A DNA stretch of 64,000 bases from Lunularia cruciata. Taxonomy: Eukaryota > Streptophyta > Marchantiopsida > Lunulariales > Lunulariaceae. The notes under the pieces were generated by a model. That model was not told the origin of the DNA. It did no database searches and saw nothing but the letters and a program-made list of their open reading frames with translations. Positions within the stretch are counted from its first letter, which is position 1. The number at the start of each line of letters is the position of its first letter. Position numbers and translations under genes: made by a program. Location: positions 44,110,593 to 44,174,592 of the forward strand of contig OX419759.1 in assembly GCA_948567375.1 (NCBI GenBank), given 5' to 3'. Shown in pieces: positions 59,270 through 64,000 of the stretch.

Positions 59270-59480
59270 GAGGCCATGCAAGTAGCCTTCTCGTAGGTCC
59301 TATGGTCATGGAGCCTTCCTATAGGTCGTAAAGCCATGCCCGTAGGATCCATACTCACAAGTCCTATAGCCATGCACATAGGTCCCATACTCATAGGTCT
59401 TGAATCCATACCCACAATCCTGTAGCCCATAGCTCCCGTAGCCTACTTGTAGCTCCTACAATGGAATCTTTTACCTCTTG
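59270..59480 (-). repeat. Degenerate short tandem repeat, Tyr-Gly-rich on the minus strand
   Basis: CATAGGTCC(C)ATAC-like units recur about every 24-36 bp. One minus-strand frame reads GYGSYGLQDCGYGFKTYEYG and continues with further EYG and HGY phrases. It could be a low-complexity part of remnant H or a simple satellite. Confidence 0.6.
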
Positions 59481-62400
59481 TATGACACATTTGTCCTAAA
59501 CTTCAAGTGAGCATAACCTTTTCTAGAGCTCTATTTTCCATGATATTGGTGTCTATGGAAGCCTTTGAGAAGACAATTCCAATGATTGGGTAAGATTGGG
59601 AATGAGGATTGAGAAGATGCTTCCAATAACAGGGATTCCAACAATAATGATCCAATGCTTCCAAGGCACACCTCATTTGCATCTTTATTCATAAAGATAT
59701 GGGTCTCAACATGAAATGTCTTTTTGTTCACTCCTATCAATGGAATCTTGTGATTTGAAGATTGGTCATATACTTACACTTCTACACTCTTGTAGAAGAT
59801 CTTCCCCATACTAACTCTTCAATGTTCACATAAAAGATCTATCCTATTTTTGACTCTTGTAACATTCTATAGGATATTTTTCCCATAGATTATTCCCATA
59901 ATTAATTAGACTCCACACTTAACAATCCTAATCTAACTAAGGTAGGCATGGCCCACATGGAATGACCACCTCATGGAACTTCTTGATTCGTCATTTACTT
60001 GCTATTTTTTTGTGTAGTTTCCTAGCACCAAACCTTTGTATCATAGCCTAGCTTAAGGTTTTATGAAGTATGTATAGGTATGAACGGCCTTGGATCACAA
60101 CCAAAAAGTGGGTTGATCTCAAATTCTATTCTATCCTAACTACAAGATGGGCTATACTTGTGCTTCTCTGTTGACAATTGTGTTGTACAAAGTTCCTTCT
60201 CCTGTTTTTCTAGACCTTTTGATGGCACATATGACAAACTTCCTTCTCCTTTATGAAGCCAAAGGAGCTCTACAAGCTCCTTCTTATAACCTCCAACTTC
60301 TTGGAGAATGCTTTTTTGTATGTCTTAAAACTTGAAGTTGGTGTTGCCATGAAGCTTGATAGACAATGCCTTTAGTTGTTGTTTGTGTAAACCTTTCTTT
60401 CCAACATATCTATCTACATCTAGCGGTCCTTCAACTTTTTATGCTATGGTGTTCTATCTACAATTTTTCCAGCTGTTCAAGGAGTTGCTTTGCCATGTGC
60501 TTGATCATAATGAGTAACTCTATTTGTTTATTCTTCAAGTTTGCTTGTTCTTTTGGAGCTCCATTTCATTTTAATTTGTATCTTTGTTTGGAGCTTGTCT
60601 TCCTTCTCTTTTTGACACTTTCAGGCTCATAGTGAGCTCCTAGATACAAAGATCTGTTATCGTCTTTAGATTCTTGTAACAAGATTTTGTTACAATTGTC
60701 TTGGCACAAGCTTTGTCTAACTCCTAGCATAATGTTGCAACTTCCTCATCTTGTGCTTGTAATTGATTGTTATGCCTAGTACATGGTTGGGTCATTTCAT
60801 TGCTAAGGTTGTTAATATTTTCTTTCAGACATCATAAGACTCCCTCACTGTATGGCACAATGTGCCAACTTGTCCTTCTAGTATTTCTCCAACATCTTAT
60901 CTTTCTCTTGAGAATGCTCTTCTTTGCTCTTGAACTTTTTTGACTTGGTTTAGTTTACTACAAAGAGGAGCTTTGTCCTTAGTACTTGTTAGTGCCAACT
61001 GGTGAATATGTTGTACCATTAATATTAGGTCTTTGATTGTAGGATCAAGTTCTTCTAATATTTCCATTTTTGGCACCACTATGTTCATAATGTATACCAT
61101 CACAACCACAAGAGTGAGTTACCTTTGTGCTTCAAGTGGCATGGGATGTCTTTAGTGGCAATATTGTTCTTTGCTTGTTCATTGTTTGCTAGTTGTGGGC
61201 TCATAGGCTGAACCATAGAATCCTCTTTCTCCTCTTTGTGAGATGTGGCCATATTGTTGGCCGTATTTGCATCCTCCTTCTTCTCATGTAGTCATCTGCC
61301 CATGGAATTCTCTTCATTTTGAGAACTTGTTCCTTTATGAGTGGTTCAAAATGAGAACTTGTTCCTTTGTGGGTGATTCAAAATGACATTCTTGTCAACT
61401 TACTTTCTTTGTGATGACTCAGCTCTGTTGTTGTGTGCACCTAAGATGGCAATAAGGATTGTTGCAGCTTTCTTTGACAGCTTTCTAAGACTTGTTAATC
61501 ACTTAGGGGTGTTGTTTCTATTTCCTGGAGGCTTGAACCTTAGATTGTGCAATTGTTGCTTTTTTACAATAATTTGTCATATCGCATGCCTCCACAAGCA
61601 CAAATTTCTTTGTTCTTGCATACTCTTTGTTAGCTAATTGGTACCTTTTTATCTCCCTAGTTACGGGTGCACACTAAAATATTCTAGAGGATGGAAGTGA
61701 CTAGAGTATTTCCTCTTTTCCTTCTTTGTAAGGAGGTCCAATCTTATGTAAAAATGTATGATGAAGGGTGATGTGATCAAAACCTCTCCTTGCTCAATCA
61801 TGTCTTGTACTAGCTCAACAACATGCTCTCAAAACATCCTTGCATAGCTTACTAATTTTCCCTTGTGAAGAAGTTGAAAGAAGATGGCTTGGTTGAGGTT
61901 AACATAGGCAGTTTGGTTTGACTTGAAGAGTTTTATAGTCATTTTGGTGACAACTCTTCAGATAGGGATCTTTGAAGGGGGCTACACAATAGCCATTAGT
62001 CATTTTCTCTTTGTCAAAATAGTAATCTATTCTGGCTTTAAGTTTCTTGCTATGACTATCATGAAGAGTCATTTGTTCAAAGGGCAAGATTTCAGGTCCA
62101 AGAATTTGTTGCTAGTGATCTTTGGTCCAAAAGGTAGGATTTCCTTTCAAGTTCTATTGGCTTGGAGCATTATTATTACATATTTCTTCAAGAGTATGAG
62201 ATACTTCAATCCCACAACAAGAAGTCTAGTTTTCTACTATAGATATACTCCGCTCTAAGCTCTAGGCTCCACTTGGAGAACTTGGGAGTTTTATTGATGA
62301 TTTTGGGTGTTTTTCTTTGTCTTCTCTCACCTCTCACTTCCAAGACAATTACCCTACTTGTTAGCTAAGTTAATAACTTGAAAACTTTAAAATCTATCAT

Positions 62401-62500
62401 ACTCACTTGCACACATACTTGTTCATTGTTGAAATCACAATGTAGATAGATGAAACTCATTATTAACATGCACAAGGTATCTAAGGTAAAAAATGACAGA

Positions 62501-64000
62501 AAATAAGATGTCAAAGAACTGCTTCTCATGCAACACTCTTTAATTTATAGTATGCTCAAACCATTTCTGAATTTGGTGATCATGCCATTTAGTGAAAGGT
62601 CACATGCTTGGGATGCAAGTATTTAGTCAATAGAAATAGTTGGAAATTTCTTTTAGCAACACAATCATGCCAATTGAATGCTTTCAATCATTTTGACTCT
62701 GGGTGGTGCAAACTAGTGGTTGTTTGTATTTGTAAGGTCATTGAGACTATTAAGTCCTGCTTGTAGTTACAAATGCCATGAGGTTTTGAGTGACTACCTC
62801 TATGAACTTCCACAAGGTGACCATGGTTCTGATGACATAACTTACAATTTGCATCACTCCAAGATTTATGAGTACGGATCTTCATCTTTGTATGGTAATT
62901 TCATGGAAATGTCACGGAAGTATTCTTGTGTTTTGTGCTGCCTCCAAGCCATGTTAAAAACTAGTCTAACAACGGACAAACATGCATTCATTTTTGTGAC
63001 CTAATTAGTACATTGCTTTATGTTCACATATTAAAATAAAGAAAAAATGAAAATTTCTCTCTCAGAAAGCAAATATATGTCACTAGTACTATACAAAGCT
63101 TCAAGTTTGAAATTACTAAGTCCTATTTATCCTTAGAATGGATGAGGATAAATGATTAATGTCCTTTATGATATAAAACTACATTTACCTTAAGAGTTTT
63201 TGTATTTGTTTTATCATTGATGATTGTCATAGTTCAATCAATGTGCAAATTTAGTTTTTAAATTTTTAAAATTTGCTTAAGTTTTTATAAAGGCTTTGTG
63301 CATAAATAAATAGTTGTATTCCATCCGTAATTATGTGACAATATCAAAGCTGATATATAGTTCCAATTTGGATAGGCATTATAAAAGGTTTTGGTTGAGG
63401 ATGACAAATATATAGGATTAATTGTAGATTGGATGTTCTATATCAAAATAGGTTTTGGTTGAAAATGAAAAATATAAAAGATTAATTATAGACTGGATGT
63501 TCTATATCAAAATAGCCATCTCTTTCTTGGCCTCGTCCACCCAAGAATATTGATAGAACTATTCCCAAGTTGAAGTCCACTTTGTTGATGTGTTATCTTC
63601 ATTCATTATCTTAAGTAAGATAATCTCTTAATCTCTTATGATATTAAGAGTGATTCAAACTTAATAGTTGCTTCTGTTCACCATACTATCTCAAAATTTC
63701 ACATTACCATTTGTTGTAAATAAATTAAATAACTGAGAAATCTATTATTTTTAGCTAGATGTCTCTCTTTGTATAAATAAATATTTTCAAGAAATAAAAG
63801 TGTATATTCTTCTAGTTAATATATCTATAAGCAAAGTATTTAATTGTACCAATACAATTAACTAATTTGATTATAGAGATTGACATGAGAGGAAAGTTCA
63901 CCTTGCTTTTTATTAAAATTGTATAAAATCAATATATTATCCTAAATCAAAGGTTTTAGTTTATGCAACATTGAATAAGAATTTTGAGTTAAAATATCCA
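62501..64000. other. AT-rich end region, nothing recognised
   Basis: Frequent stops in all frames; the open frame at 62720-63004 has no known domain. Apart from the tandem duplication at 63387-63514 no repeat or RNA gene was found. Confidence 0.5.
63387..63514. repeat. 64-bp tandem duplication
   Basis: 63387-63450 and 63451-63514 are adjacent near-identical copies beginning GGTTTTGGTTGA and ending TCTATATCAAAATA. Confidence 0.9.

Larger units (their letters stand above)
55640..62500 (-). pseudogene. Minus-strand gag-type remnant H
   Basis: Many short minus-strand frames fit a long decayed gag-like product. At 55706-55747 a knuckle reads CMTYDKIRHANTNC: CX2CX4HX4C with the second Cys changed to Tyr. 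56442-56672 (EKDDLETFLREFQAILVTNIEDVDV) looks like gag capsid or linker. 60897-61109 is charged and coil-like (KLNQVKKVQEQRRAFSRER). 61899-62087 is basic. The whole resembles the charged region plus gag of elements B and C but cannot be matched base for base by eye. It is interrupted by a solo LTR at 57460-58214. Confidence 0.5.

Overview
The window is repeat-rich nuclear DNA from a land plant. Evidence for a plant: a plastid FAD4-type lipid desaturase with a transit-peptide-like start, a nuclear tRNA-Ala, a five-exon LisH gene with short GT-AG introns, a remnant of a plant-type receptor kinase, and stacked Ty3/gypsy retrotransposons. A DNMT3-like methyltransferase inside one element would suit a lineage that has known DNMT3 genes (bryophytes, ferns, lycophytes or gymnosperms rather than flowering plants). 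That inference is weak. Almost all transposon coding sequence is decayed.

Layout. 1-7159: end of chromovirus A (gag, protease, RT, RNase H, integrase, chromodomain, 3' LTR), with a 2.5-kb LTR-like block full of 93-bp tandem repeats nested in its integrase. 7160-15230: decayed element B with a long coiled-coil region before gag-pol. 15.2-28.4 kb: a gene island holding FAD4 (minus strand), a broken Tigger/pogo DNA transposon, tRNA-Ala(CGC), a receptor-kinase pseudogene and the LisH gene (minus strand). Nearly identical 64-bp repeats lie toward both ends of the 21.5-28.4 kb part. 28.4-33.8 kb: AT-rich, no gene seen. 33.8-38.5 kb: element C (minus strand, B-like) split by a solo LTR with a perfect CATGA target-site duplication. 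38.5-55.5 kb: chromovirus F, split at 40697/51240 by the 10.5-kb element G and again by a 733-bp LTR of F's own family. 55.5-62.5 kb: minus-strand gag-type remains (H) with another solo LTR. The rest is AT-rich.

The main discovery is element G (40698-51239). It is a Ty3/gypsy retrotransposon carrying a cytosine-5 DNA methyltransferase domain between protease and RT, with motifs I, IV, VI, VIII and X recognisable and DNMT3-like. It also has an uninterrupted PHD finger fused to the integrase C-terminus, where chromoviruses carry a chromodomain. Domain order is gag(two zinc knuckles)-PR-MTase-RT-RH-IN-PHD. This suggests an element that could methylate its own DNA and read histone tails at integration. 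This copy is dead: it has many stops, frameshifts, a lost protease serine and a lost integrase glutamate. The functional idea is inferred from domain content.
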